Source: Bacillus sp. 7884-1 (GTDB taxonomy: Bacteria; Bacillota; Bacilli; Bacillales; Cytobacillaceae). Taken from it: a stretch of DNA of 48,476 nt. Positions 1 to 9,200 of the stretch are shown piece after piece (position 1 is the first letter of the stretch; every line of letters starts with the position of its first letter). The position numbers and the translations under genes are program-made. Under the pieces are notes generated by a model. That model searched no databases and was not told the DNA's origin. It was given only the letters and a program-made list of their open reading frames with translations. The stretch is from positions 1 to 48,476 of the forward strand of contig NZ_NPDD01000127.1 of NCBI RefSeq assembly GCF_002272245.1, given 5' to 3'.

Positions 1-479
1 TACCCATATCCCATACTTGAGGGGCTCCGACTTTTTCAACTCCCCATTCAACCGTTGATGAATTTAGATTGGCCGTTTTTACTTTAGGTTGGGTTGGTGA
101 GATTAGTTGCCGCGTTTCATTTTTCCACCGCAGTATTTCGTAATGTCGAAACAACAGCCGAACGAACCTGTAGTTTTGCACTAACTTCTGTGAGTTTCTG
201 TTTTTTTGCTTTTTCTGCTGCTTCCAATGCTACTTTCGTTGTATCAACCTGATCTTCAAACTTTAATAGGAATGTGATCTGATCCTGATCCTTAAATTGT
301 TTAATAAGCTTAGAATCTATCTTATCTTCAACCGAAGTATTCTTACTAGCTGAGATGGGCTTACTCTCTACTGAATTACCTTGTGCGATAGTAGTATTGG
401 GAAGGACAATACTGATTAAGAGAATAAAAGATACTAGTAAACTTAATGAAAGACGGAACATACTTATACTATTTCTCAA
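1..479 (-). pseudogene. Broken bacillopeptidase F-like secreted serine protease (5' part)
   Basis: The 5' end of a subtilisin-family (S8) protease gene that continues past the left edge of the window. A GAGAGGAGT ribosome site sits before a TTG start at 479, followed by a signal peptide (LSLLVSFILLISIVLPNT) and the first half of an inhibitor-I9 type pro-domain ending SAVVSTLRNTAVEK. The frame then stops at 117-119. In the next frame, with no gap, the text resumes as ETRQLISP... and runs into EWGVEKVGAPQVWDMG, the start of the catalytic domain. Compared with the two intact paralogues at 6250 and 11375, about 50 codons of the pro-domain are missing and the join is out of frame. It is most simply a pseudogene made by an internal deletion. 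The catalytic triad lies outside the window. Confidence 0.75.
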
Positions 480-547
480 AATGGTGGTACTCCTCTCAAA
501 TTTTATTAAATATCCCATATCCTCTAAGTTGCATGGTAATCAACAAC

Positions 548-617
548 TTACATCTAGACCTCCTTTTCTATTAATAAAAGACTAGATAATAGTATAAGTA
601 TTCTGAAATATTAACAA
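548..617 (-). promoter_or_regulatory. Promoter and leader of the broken protease, with RBS plus ATG-TAA
   Basis: On the minus strand TTGTTA (612-617), a 17-bp spacer and TACTAT (589-594) form a sigma-A-like promoter. The same block is found before both intact proteases. Downstream, AGGAGG (559-564) is followed after 5 nt by ATG immediately followed by TAA (548-553), a start-stop pair. The protease start lies a further 69 nt on. Confidence 0.6.
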
Positions 618-689
618 TACAACTTTTTAGATTGTACCCATCAAGAAATTAGATGGATAAAATTATATATATATCAAAGTAAATACAAA

Positions 690-720
690 AAAGTGAGTGG
701 TCCTAAAGACCACCCACTTG
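690..720 (-). terminator. Terminator after the CMD-family gene
   Basis: Inverted repeat AAGTGaGTGGTC / GACCACcCACTT with a short loop. Read on the minus strand it is followed by TTTTTTG. It lies 28 bp beyond the stop of the gene at 748. Confidence 0.75.
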
Positions 721-747
721 TACATCGGACTATTCGTTGAGAGTAAA

Positions 748-1191
748 TTATTTTTCAGTAGCTGTATTCCCCATTGCAATAGAAATTCTATTCCAACTGT
801 TGATTTGATTAATGATTAGAACAAGATCAACATACTGTTTCTCGTCATAGTGTTTACGTACTCGTTGATAAAGTTCTTCTGGAACACGTTTTGTTGGAAT
901 TAATGTAACGTACTCTGTTAACTCTAAAGCTACTTTTTCTGCATCGGAATAGAATTCACACTCTTCCCAAGCACTAACACAATATATTCTTTGTTCAGTT
1001 TCACCCATTTTTCGAGCATCTGCTGTGTGTATATTCAAACAATAAGCACAGCCGTTAATTTGAGAGGCCCGAATTTTTATAAGTTCACGAAGTTTGCGGT
1101 CTATACCTGTAGTTTTCGTATATTTCTCCATTTCCATCATTATTTTAAGTGCTGCTGGTGCTACATTATAGTACTCGATTCGTTGTTTCAA
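748..1191 (-). CDS. Carboxymuconolactone decarboxylase / AhpD-like alkylhydroperoxidase family protein
   Basis: A 147-residue all-helical protein of the CMD/AhpD family. The redox motif CAYCLNIH is present (Cys48, Cys51, His55), as in AhpD-like peroxidase-reductases, so a role in peroxide or reactive-species detoxification is likely. The substrate is not known. The start chosen is the TTG at 1191, because AAGGAGG lies 8 nt before it. The in-frame ATG at 1218 lies upstream of that ribosome site and would have none of its own. It is divergent from an Rrf2 regulator, a common arrangement for Rrf2-controlled stress genes. Its own promoter (TTGACA-17-TATTAT) and a palindromic operator lie between them. 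Confidence 0.88.
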   Translation of the reverse strand: MKQRIEYYNVAPAALKIMMEMEKYTKTTGIDRKLRELIKIRASQINGCAYCLNIHTADARKMGETEQRIYCVSAWEECEFYSDAEKVALELTEYVTLIPTKRVPEELYQRVRKHYDEKQYVDLVLIINQINSWNRISIAMGNTATEK

Positions 1192-1257
1192 TTTAATTAC
1201 CTCCTTAAAATAGTTCACTCAATAAATATATAAAATTAAATAACAATTACAGACAGT

Positions 1258-1310
1258 GTTAATCGTCGATTAACTATATCTATAATAGATTGTTTATTAT
1301 ATTATGTCAA
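1258..1310 (-). promoter_or_regulatory. Promoter of the CMD gene with palindromic operator
   Basis: On the minus strand TTGACA (1305-1310), 17 bp, TATTAT (1282-1287) form a near-consensus sigma-A promoter. The expected transcription start is followed at once by the perfect palindrome GTTAATCGTCGATTAAC (1258-1274), a good site for repression by the divergent Rrf2 protein. The promoter is seen directly; the regulator assignment is inference. Confidence 0.65.
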
Positions 1311-1336
1311 TCCTCCATTAAATCAAATTTGTATGT

Positions 1337-1365
1337 TTGACAAAGAATTAAATCATTTCTAAGAT
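1337..1365 (+). promoter_or_regulatory. Promoter of the Rrf2 regulator gene
   Basis: TTGACA (1337-1342), 17-bp spacer, TAAGAT (1360-1365), about 40 bp before the start codon at 1408. A near-consensus sigma-A promoter. Confidence 0.65.
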
Positions 1366-1407
1366 TAAGTAAAATAATTACTTTTTTTTATGAGAAAGGT
1401 GTTTTTT

Positions 1408-1899
1408 ATGCAATATAGTATTGGAGTTGAGTATGCACTTCACTGTCTTGTTTATTTAATTGATATCCCTGAGGGTTCTCCCACTGGAATAAAGGAACTT
1501 TCCTTTTATCAAGGTATTTCAGATACTTATCTCTCAAAAATTTTTACTAAATTATCCAAGGCTGGTATAGTAAGTTCAGTTCCTGGGGTTAAGGGAGGTT
1601 ATAAACTCGCAAAATCTCCAGAAGAAATTTCTTTTTGGGATGTAATCGAAGCCGTTGAAGGGCCTAAGCCGATTTTCCAGTGTAAAAATATTAAAGATAA
1701 TGGTTATTTGTATAGAGAAAAAATCTGCTCCCCAAGTGCCTCTTGTACTATCAATTTAGTTATGCTCTCTGCAGAGGAAAAAATGCGTGATTTTTTGCGA
1801 AGTAGAACACTTGCGTGGTTAAATGATGAGCTTGATGGTGTCTTACCTAAACAAATACGTGAAGATACTCGGAAATATTTTTCGAAGAGCAACATATAA
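1408..1899 (+). CDS. Rrf2 family transcriptional regulator
   Basis: A 163-residue Rrf2-family winged-helix repressor. The N-terminal helix-turn-helix (about residues 8-66) contains the family pattern LSKIFTKLSKAGIVSSVPGVKGGYKLAK. The C-terminal half has Cys92, Cys107 and Cys113, spaced so that they could hold an Fe-S cluster as in NsrR/IscR; there is no direct proof of one. The start at 1408 has GAGAAAGG upstream; the ATG at 1390 overlaps that signal and gives an atypical N-terminus. It is divergent from the CMD/AhpD-like gene, with a 17-bp palindrome in between, so it probably represses that gene in response to oxidative, nitrosative or electrophile stress. Confidence 0.9.
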   Translation: MQYSIGVEYALHCLVYLIDIPEGSPTGIKELSFYQGISDTYLSKIFTKLSKAGIVSSVPGVKGGYKLAKSPEEISFWDVIEAVEGPKPIFQCKNIKDNGYLYREKICSPSASCTINLVMLSAEEKMRDFLRSRTLAWLNDELDGVLPKQIREDTRKYFSKSNI

Positions 1900-1948
1900 A
1901 AAAACCTCTGTGAAATTCCTAAATTAAGGGAATTTATAGAGGTTTTTT
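1898..1948 (+). terminator. Terminator of the Rrf2 gene
   Basis: Long hairpin: AAAAAACCTCT with AGAGGTTTTTT, plus inner arms ATTCC / GGGAAT, ending in a T run. It starts at the stop codon of the Rrf2 gene. Confidence 0.8.
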
Positions 1949-1960
1949 CTTTGCCGGATT

Positions 1961-2146
1961 CTATTGTCTTACTTTAGATAACTGTCTTTCTTTATAGCTC
2001 TCCTCTAATGCCTTAATCTCATTTATAAAGTTCATTAATATTTTGATAAAACCTTTTGCAGCTGTTCCAATATATTTTTGTTAATGGTGGACAATGAACT
2101 TCCTTGATGAAAGCTGGATTTGTTAATTTGATAGTCTTTAAACCCC
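1961..2146 (-). pseudogene. LysR regulator remnant (C-terminal scrap)
   Basis: Translated on the minus strand this piece matches the last 60 or so residues of the intact LysR gene at 16090 (IKLTNPAF, then QKYIGTAAKGF and LEESYK). Small deletions and in-frame stops separate the blocks, so it is not functional. It is the third copy of this regulator in the window and the most decayed one. It ends abruptly where a GerC-like scrap begins. Confidence 0.8.
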
Positions 2147-2358
2147 CACTAAATGAGAGTCCACTTTACTTGATGAATTTAATCGAAATCATTAAAAACG
2201 AAGGTATTCCTGAATCTAACATTCATACCAATTATGATCAATATTTTGGAAATGGGATCGATATGTCTTTTCCACTTCTAAAAGTAGACGCCAGCGGAAA
2301 AGTTATAGTTGATGGAATGGGAAATTTTAAAGTGGATAAATTCATCAACTCTTTATAA
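2145..2358 (+). pseudogene. Ger(x)C-like germination protein remnant
   Basis: About 70 codons ending in a natural-looking stop. The text (SPLYLMNLIEIIKNEGIPESNIH..., then FPLLKVDASGKVIVDGMGNFKVDKF) resembles the middle of Ger(x)C lipoproteins: compare DPVLPVLSYEGKKIELIGLGTFKGDQY in the intact gene at 18493. There is no signal peptide, start or ribosome site, and its left end is fused to a LysR scrap. It is probably a leftover of a second ger operon, to which the GerB remnant at 15.2 kb may also belong. The family call is by eye and of moderate strength. Confidence 0.5.
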
Positions 2359-2600
2359 TGCAGTAGATACACAGCAGTCCGATTTCGTACGTTCCACCTG
2401 AGCGGGATGCCACTGTAAGTTATTCCCTAACGTATTTGCTTGAATTAAAATAGGTTGGTTGTATTTATTTTTAAAAACAAAATCAGGTCCATTCCAGATG
2501 TAATTTCCTTTAACCCTAAAAATGTTCCATACCTGCCTTATCAGCATATTCTCCTACCCAAGTGAGTTTATTACTTGTGTCTTCCCTCGTTTTTTGTCTA
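2353..2600 (-). pseudogene. Possible VanW-like protein remnant
   Basis: A minus-strand fragment with NGPDFVFKNKYNQPILIQA, which looks like the conserved C-terminal part of VanW/YoaR-type proteins. It lacks the upstream G-x-C-Q-x-S-S-T motif, and a stop codon interrupts the text just before this piece. No start signal is seen. It is probably a degraded gene end in a junk-rich segment; the family call is tentative. Confidence 0.35.
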
Positions 2601-2708
2601 TTATCTATATCGGTTCTATCCTCTGACTACAAAGGGACCGGAGGTTTTTCCACCGGTCTATCCTATTACTAGTTTCAAACAAAAATACGCGGTTTTAATC
2701 AGTCTTTT

Positions 2709-4013
2709 TTATCTATAAGCCGCTTCATTAATTAAAATGTCTAGAGTAACAATTTGAAAACCCTTATTTATAAGTCCTTCTATGATTAAAGGCAATGCCT
2801 TTTCAGTTTCAGTCTTATCTCCATCAGAGTGCATTAAAATAATATCTCCATTACGGACATTATTAAGAACATTTTCTTTAATATGAACACTTTCCTTTTG
2901 AGACCAATCAAGAGTGTCAATCGACCATAAAACGATTTTTAAATTATTTTCTTGTGCAGAAGAAAGGACAAAGTTATTTGTTGCACCATATGGCGGTCTA
3001 AATAATGCTGGTCTTTTCCCAATAACATCTTGAATAGCATCGTTTGTCATTACAAGATCTCTTGTTATATTATCCTTACCACGCTTACTAAGGTCATTAT
3101 GATAATAACTGTGGCTTAATATTAAATTGCCATCGTCGAATGCCGTTTTAACGATTTCTGGATAAAGACGAACTTTCTCACCAACAAAAAAGAAATTACC
3201 CTTTACGTTATATCGAGCTAATATATCTATTATTTCAGGTGTTATCGTTTTATCTGGTCCATCATCAAATGTAAGGGCAACTTTTTTTTGGTTAGATCCA
3301 TTTAAAAATATATTCTTAGGGAAGCTTTTAGCCAAAGCAAGCATTTCTGCACGTGACTTCAACATATTCGTCCATGCTTTTTCTGACAAATTATTGGATG
3401 TTCCTTTGATTTCTAAAATATTGTCCTTATTAATGTTTGATGTATCGTCAGTTTTTTTAGTAAGGAATACCGATGTATGATCTACTGTGCCTGATTTATT
3501 AGGAATAATAAATTTTAGCTCAATTTCTTCATTCAGTTTATACACATAAATAGATTCGTCATTTACTCTCCTTGTATCAGTCGGTTCCCCAAGTGCTGAC
3601 ATAATTTCATCATAGGTTAATGATTGTAGTTTGTCATCGTATGATCGAATATCAAAGATTTCCCCGTTTTCATAAAAACCAAATGTAATTCCCCTTTGTT
3701 CATACCTTACATAAAAACACTCGTTATACTTATCTGTATAATCAGGATCGCCCCAATTTTCATAAACATTTTGGATGTTAGTTTTCAATGTAAATTCAGA
3801 ATTTAAACCTTTTCCATTTAAAGCTAAATCTCTTATTTGTTTTGGAAAAGTTTCTGATGGTTTACTTTCTTCCTTTATTGGAGGGTCAGATTTTTTATTT
3901 TCTTGAAGGTCGGATTCTTTATTATTTTTCGAGAAACTAGTATCAGGACTTGGGCTACAAGAGGCCAGAATGAAAATAGAAAAAAATACAAGAATCGGTA
4001 AAAATCTACCCAT
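2709..4013 (-). CDS. Polysaccharide deacetylase lipoprotein (DUF4309-like domain plus NodB domain)
   Basis: A 434-residue exported lipoprotein with lipobox LASC (Cys19). The linker after it is rich in Ser, Lys and Glu. Residues about 65-190 look like a DUF4309/YjgB-type domain (NVYENWGDPDYTDKY, then SALGEPTDT). A complete NodB carbohydrate-esterase 4 domain follows: TFDDGP at about 248-253 (Asp250, Asp251), metal ligands His301 and His305 in SHSYYH, RPPYG at about 339, and DTLDW and LMHS motifs. It probably removes N-acetyl groups from peptidoglycan or another surface glycan at the outer face of the membrane. The start at 4013 has AGGAAAGG at good spacing; the ATG at 4022 directly abuts that site. 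It is a single gene. Confidence 0.88.
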   Translation of the reverse strand: MGRFLPILVFFSIFILASCSPSPDTSFSKNNKESDLQENKKSDPPIKEESKPSETFPKQIRDLALNGKGLNSEFTLKTNIQNVYENWGDPDYTDKYNECFYVRYEQRGITFGFYENGEIFDIRSYDDKLQSLTYDEIMSALGEPTDTRRVNDESIYVYKLNEEIELKFIIPNKSGTVDHTSVFLTKKTDDTSNINKDNILEIKGTSNNLSEKAWTNMLKSRAEMLALAKSFPKNIFLNGSNQKKVALTFDDGPDKTITPEIIDILARYNVKGNFFFVGEKVRLYPEIVKTAFDDGNLILSHSYYHNDLSKRGKDNITRDLVMTNDAIQDVIGKRPALFRPPYGATNNFVLSSAQENNLKIVLWSIDTLDWSQKESVHIKENVLNNVRNGDIILMHSDGDKTETEKALPLIIEGLINKGFQIVTLDILINEAAYR

Positions 4014-4107
4014 ATTAACCATCCTTTCCTGAAAAACAAAGATGTTCTCAAAATTACATATCTTTTTAAGTTAGTAGACTCAATTTTTTTATCAGATCAA
4101 TAGCAAC

Positions 4108-4487
4108 CTACTTTTCTTCGTTTGTAAGTCCATGCATAGCTCTATCGATTGCTTTGCAGTGTTTAGGGAAAATATTATCAAACAGCTCTGTACCTTTTTT
4201 CGTAATATGTGCAAAATTTACACCCTTTGATGGAACACGTTTAATGTATCCTTTTTTTTCTAATTGATTAATGTAAATCGTTATGGCTCTACTAGTTATC
4301 AGAATTTCCCTTTCAATTTCCTCAAATAGCACCTTTCTCTTATAATAAAACAATTCCAATATGGAAAACTCGGTACCAGATAAATAATAGCAACTTATTT
4401 CTTTTGCAGAACATTCCAAAAGAGCTTTATAGTCTTTGGATATAAACTCATACAATTGTAGAGATAAAGAAGTTTCTCAGCTTTCAT
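4108..4487 (-). pseudogene. MarR family regulator, probably broken
   Basis: The body is clearly a MarR-type winged helix: ECSAKEISCYYLSGTEFSILELFYYKR, then LITSRAITIYINQLEKKGYIKRVPS, HITKKGTELFDNIFPKH. The normal family N-terminus (MKAEKLLYLYN, with AGGGGAAT before its ATG at 4487) is present but in another frame, so a frameshift lies near 4455. The wing is also short: the expected D-x-R loop between RVPS and HITKKG is missing. Translation from the TTG at 4455 would give a 115-residue protein but has no ribosome site. It is most likely a pseudogene. A sequencing error could explain the frameshift but not the wing deletion. Confidence 0.6.
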
Positions 4488-5063
4488 TTATTCCCCTCAT
4501 AATTTCAAAGTTTTAAGTTTTTCGATTTAACTAACCTTTTCAGTGTAGATGACCAATCGTGAATAACTATCATATACAAAGCAGGGTTTAACCCTCTAAC
4601 ACCAGTTCCTTCTTTTCATTTATCGCTTCACTCATAAAAATTCCTATTAAAATTAATAAAACCATGTAATTTCTTCTTTTACTGTCTATTCAAGTCTTTT
4701 ATTATGTTTGACAGAGCTGGATGCACTTAAACATTTAATGAGTCGATAATTTTTTATTGATAAGATTTGATTTAAATAAACCGCCATCAAGATGTGTATG
4801 TAGAAGCAGGGGCAAATGGCATTGAGAATCGCAAACTTCCGAGCAATTATGAAAAGCCGATGCGGTTATTTTTGCAGTTGACGTTGCCGTTTAAATGAGG
4901 ATTGATATACTCCTCTCCTAAAAGTAATAACATCAGTTTCAGCACCGCTAAATTTCGTAATTTAACTCAATGACAAAAACAGGATACCGCACTATCCCTC
5001 CATAAACTCTTATACCTATTTGTTGAAGAAGACGATATAATTACTTTTAAGTGTAGGGTAATA
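4488..5063. other. Gene-poor segment with one unidentified gene end
   Basis: No complete gene. On the plus strand, about 4779-4898 is an open stretch that ends with a stop (DVYVEAGANGIENRKLP..., then LFLQLTLPFK). It looks like the C-terminus of some protein, since its codon use is coding-like, but it has no start and I cannot name its family. The rest is AT-rich with nothing recognisable. Confidence 0.35.
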
Positions 5064-5711
5064 TTGTATCGTAAAAGGAGGTTCCTACTCATCAATATTT
5101 TAATTTTAGGTGCAACAGGACGAGTTGGATGTCAAATAGTTACTTTTGCCCTTCGTGACAGACATCATGTTACTGCATTAGTCCGCACTCCAGAGAAGAT
5201 TCAAATAAACAATGAAAATTTAACTATTCTTCAAGGTAATGTTTTAAATAAAGATGATATCGTACGTGCCATGCGTGAGATCGATGTAGTTATTAGTGCA
5301 TTAAATACTGATGGGACAACCACTTTATCAGATAGTATGCCACTAATAATCGAAGCAATGGAAAACGCAGGTATAAAACGAATTATAACTATAGGCACTG
5401 CAGGTATCCTGCAAAGTAGAACCAGCCCAAATACACTTCGTTATCAGTCAAGTGAATCAAAGCGCAAGTCAGTCCGCGCAGCGAAAGAACATCATAAAGT
5501 TTACGATATGCTTAAACAATCAACACTCAAATGGACTATTGTCTGCCCTACCTATTTGCCGGATGGTAAGAGTGTAGGTAATTATCGTGTAGATCGTAAT
5601 TTTTTGCCGGAGGGTGGCGTTGAAATATCCGTACCTGATACAGCAGAATTTACATATAACCTGATAAAAAGTAATGGTTATATACAATCACGTGTAGGTA
5701 TCGCCTACTAA
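5064..5711 (+). CDS. NAD(P)-binding SDR/NmrA-like oxidoreductase
   Basis: An atypical short-chain dehydrogenase (NAD(P)H-binding, YhfK/NmrA-like) of about 205-215 residues. The nucleotide-binding motif ILILGATGRVG is at the N-terminus, and the expected ALVRTPEK, VVISALN and WTIVCPTYLPDG segments follow. The substrate is unknown. The start is odd. The strong AAAGGAGG at 5074-5081 is followed, 9 nt later, by ATC-AAT-ATT-TTA where relatives have ATG. The only canonical in-frame start is a TTG at 5064, which lies upstream of that ribosome site. Either ATC at 5091 is used, or the start has been mutated and expression is poor. It is a single gene followed by a terminator. Confidence 0.75.
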   Translation: MYRKRRFLLINILILGATGRVGCQIVTFALRDRHHVTALVRTPEKIQINNENLTILQGNVLNKDDIVRAMREIDVVISALNTDGTTTLSDSMPLIIEAMENAGIKRIITIGTAGILQSRTSPNTLRYQSSESKRKSVRAAKEHHKVYDMLKQSTLKWTIVCPTYLPDGKSVGNYRVDRNFLPEGGVEISVPDTAEFTYNLIKSNGYIQSRVGIAY

Positions 5712-5781
5712 TTATACTACTTTTCTATTGGCGTAAGAAATGTAACCATTAAAGATATTGTTGATAGAGAAAAATTCAGAA

Positions 5782-5824
5782 AAAAGGAATCATCGGCCGC
5801 ACAGCAGCAGATGATCCCTTTTTT
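5782..5824 (+). terminator. Terminator of the SDR gene
   Basis: AAAAAAGGaATCATC pairs with GATGATcCCTTTTTT around a 15-nt loop, ending in T6. It can work in both directions. Confidence 0.75.
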
Positions 5825-6249
5825 AAGTAATGTTTGTTGAGAACAGCTTTACTATAAATTGCTTACTGTAACATGTTTTTTTACGTATGGCACCAATGAT
5901 TCACAAAAATATAGGAATGCTTATGATTTTTACAAGAAATACCACATCAGGTTAAAACTCCGCGTAATTTTAAATAAGTCTATCCAAAATATTTTACGTA
6001 AATGCATTTATTAATTCCATAATAAGGATTTTTATAACCTTGTGAGCTTCATTTGATAGTAAAGTAGATAATCGCATAGTTTAAACAGTCTAACAATCTA
6101 ATGATAAAGAGATAGTCAACCATTCTTATTGGGCGAACTGTCCCTCATCAAACTTTTATTTTGCATTTAAATTAATAAATACTAACTGTACAACAACCCT
6201 ATTTTACTTGCAATCGTTTTTCTCTCTTTGTTTGCAGCTTTATAGATTT
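5825..6249. other. Non-coding spacer
   Basis: AT-rich sequence between the SDR terminator and the protease stop. I see no gene, repeat or convincing regulatory element. Confidence 0.4.
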
Positions 6250-9200
6250 TTATTTGGTTTCATATGAAACGACGGAGCGAATCATCGGATTGCCTGCACC
6301 TCCTGCTCCTGCAGGAGCAACTCCATCCAGGGGACCAACACCACCAGATTCTTTACGCCACGGCTGTTTGTAAGTTTTCCACCATAGGCGGTCTGAGAAT
6401 GTGCTGCTGCTATCCATACCAAGGGTCGGCACAAATGGATATGGACCTTGGGTGCTGAATACAAGGAAATATTCCTTCGGTACGTAAATGGAGTAAGGAC
6501 TAAGATCTACTCTTACCCAGCCTGGAACGACATCCGATTTAGCAGGAATAGATTCCGTTAATTTTTTTCCAGGCCCTCCTTCAGGTCCAGTAGCATCATA
6601 CACATCAACTTGAAAATTTTCCCCGCCAGGACTGAACCAGCGTGGGTCAATATAAAACAGGCCGGCAGTCAGTAATGCTTGTTCCTGGCCATCCTTCAAT
6701 GACATTTTTAATGCTGCCTCGTCTATTCCACTGACCGGAAAGACACTTTCAGCCGAGCCATCATCATAGCTGATTTCACCTTCTGTACCGATATAAGGCT
6801 TTAAATGTATATCGATTGAAAGGCTGGAATTGCCCTTAATTTCAATCCGTTCCCGGTAGGTATGAAAATAGGGGGCACTCACTTCAAGCGTATATGTTCC
6901 TTCAAAAGGGGTAAGCGAGTATTTACCGCTTGCATCTGTTCTTAACGGGGCGACAGCGGCGTCTTCAATGAGTTTCACTGTGGCTCCCTTGATCGTTTTT
7001 TTGGATTCGCTGCTCTTGACGGTTCCCTTGACGATCCCTTTATCTAATGGGGACAACTGTATAGCAACATTGGTCGATGCATCTTTCCTTACTCTCGCCG
7101 TTTGAATCTTTTGCTTAAAGCCATACGCCTCGGCTAGTAGGTGGTATTCATCTGCTGGCAGCTTTATACCGAAGCTGCCTTCTGTTGGATCGGTCGCTAA
7201 AAGCCTTCCATTTTCAACAATCTGTATGTGGGCGCTAAGTGGGACGAGAACTTGTTTTTCATCGGTGCCTTGCAGCCTTTCAGCCCCCAAAAATGGTTCT
7301 AATGCAGTCGTTGCTGCGGAGGGTTGATAGACGTCGCCGGAAGGCTTGGCTTCTATGGCAACATCATCTAAGTACCACCCTAAATTTGTTTTGTCACTGT
7401 CGGAATGGAAACGGTAAGCTACATATACTGTTTTCCCTGAGAAGGAAGACAAGTCGACAGAAATGGGTTCCCATTTTGTGTATAAATGCCCTTGGTTTGT
7501 TTTCGCCACATGCCAGTTCTTCATGTCTTCAGAAACGAGCACTTGACCGTAATCATTCGCCCCTACCAAAAACGGAAATCCAAAGGTCTGTTTAAAGTTA
7601 AGGAACACCGCTTCTCCTTTCTTGACTTGGATCGGAGGCATAGTTAACATGGATTCCTCGTTATTGTTATAACTCCAGTTATGTTCGATGCTATCTCTCC
7701 AGTCAGGGATCGAGGTCGCGTACGCATTTGTCCCAGAAGCCGCCTTCACCACATGCGTCGGCATGACCTTCCCCCAATTCCACGAACTGTTTCTACCGGT
7801 ACTGTACCACCCGATAGGTGTTGTTTCAAAATCTGTTGCATATCCGACCGACAGCCCTTTCTTTAGGGGCAGGCGAACAGGGGCGGTTTTCGTACTGTTT
7901 CCCGCATAGTCCGTAATTTTCCAGTAATACGTAATTTCTTTCCCTCTTACTTGTTCTAAAGGAAGTTCACTTGAATAGGAACCGCTATTAAAGTTGCCTT
8001 TGAAGAGTGTGCCAGTTGATGTTTGCTCTGCTTCTCTGCCGACTTGATAATGAAGTTCCACCGTGGAAACGGCAAAATCGTCAGAGGCTTGTACAGAGAG
8101 TTTTAAAGGCGCATTCGCATAAGCATAAGGAAGAGGCTCATGGCTGGCTACCGGTTTCTTTTTATCGACAGCTTTATAACCTACTTTACCTGATAGACTG
8201 CCGACCCCGTTAGAAGCGCTCTTAACCATACCTGTTAGGTCAAGCAGCCCTCTCCCATAAGCGTCATTCGGGGAAGATGGATAATCTGAATCGGATAACG
8301 GAATCAATCCGGCATACAACGTTTCTTTCAGCTTGTCGATCGGCATGTTTGGCTGCATTTGCTTTAAGATGGCAATGGCGCCAGACACATGTGGTGCAGC
8401 CATGGAGGTCCCATATGACAACCCGTATTCGTTATTTGGGAGGGTTGAAAGAATCGCTTCCCCTGGTGCGACCAAATCCGGCTTTATCTCACTGCCGCCA
8501 TAAGGAGATGGCCCCCTTAAGGAAAACGATGAGATTCGGTTGGCTGAATCCGTTGAGCCTACTGCAACGGTTTCCGGGTAATTCGCTGGATTGACTATTG
8601 AACCTGGCCCGACGGGCGTCGTCATACCGTCGTGGTTTCCCGCGGCAAAAACCGGTGTAATGTCGGCTGCCACCCATGCCTTCACAACCGATCTGAACCA
8701 TTCATTCAAGGTAGAACTGCCACCCCATGAGTTATTAATAATGTCCGGTGCCATCTCTGGATGAAGAGTTCCCTTTTCATCCCATGGAGCGAGAAGCCAT
8801 TCTCCTGCTTTTAGCAAGTCCGTATCCAGCGCGCCGTCCTCTGAAAATGCCCGAACTGCAATCCAGCGTGCCCCTGGAGCCACTCCGGTACGCATGCCTG
8901 TTTCCGGATCATAGCCCACCATGGTCCCTGTCACATGTGTACCGTGTCCAAATGAATCCATTGGAGCAGGACTATCTCCCGCCAAGTCCAGCCAATTGAA
9001 GGTGTGTGTCAAAGTGCCATCCGCATTGAGTCCTCGATATTGGTTCTTAAGCGAAGGATGGTTGACGTCCACCCCCGTATCAAAAGTTGCGATCACGACA
9101 CCTGATCCATCCAACCCTTTTTCCCATGCTTTTTTTGCCTGAATTTTTTCCAGGTTCCAAGGCAGCTCATTTGTTAATTTTTGGACTCCAGATGTCTTCG

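Noticed and set aside
2635..2661. Hairpin GACCGGaGG...CCaCCGGTC
   Set aside because: It has mismatches and no T run; it could be a relic of a terminator but is not strong enough to list.
7239..9142. Many plus-strand frames antisense to the protease genes
   Set aside because: They mirror codon structure of the proteases (also at 11.6-14.4 kb) and lack ribosome sites or family motifs.
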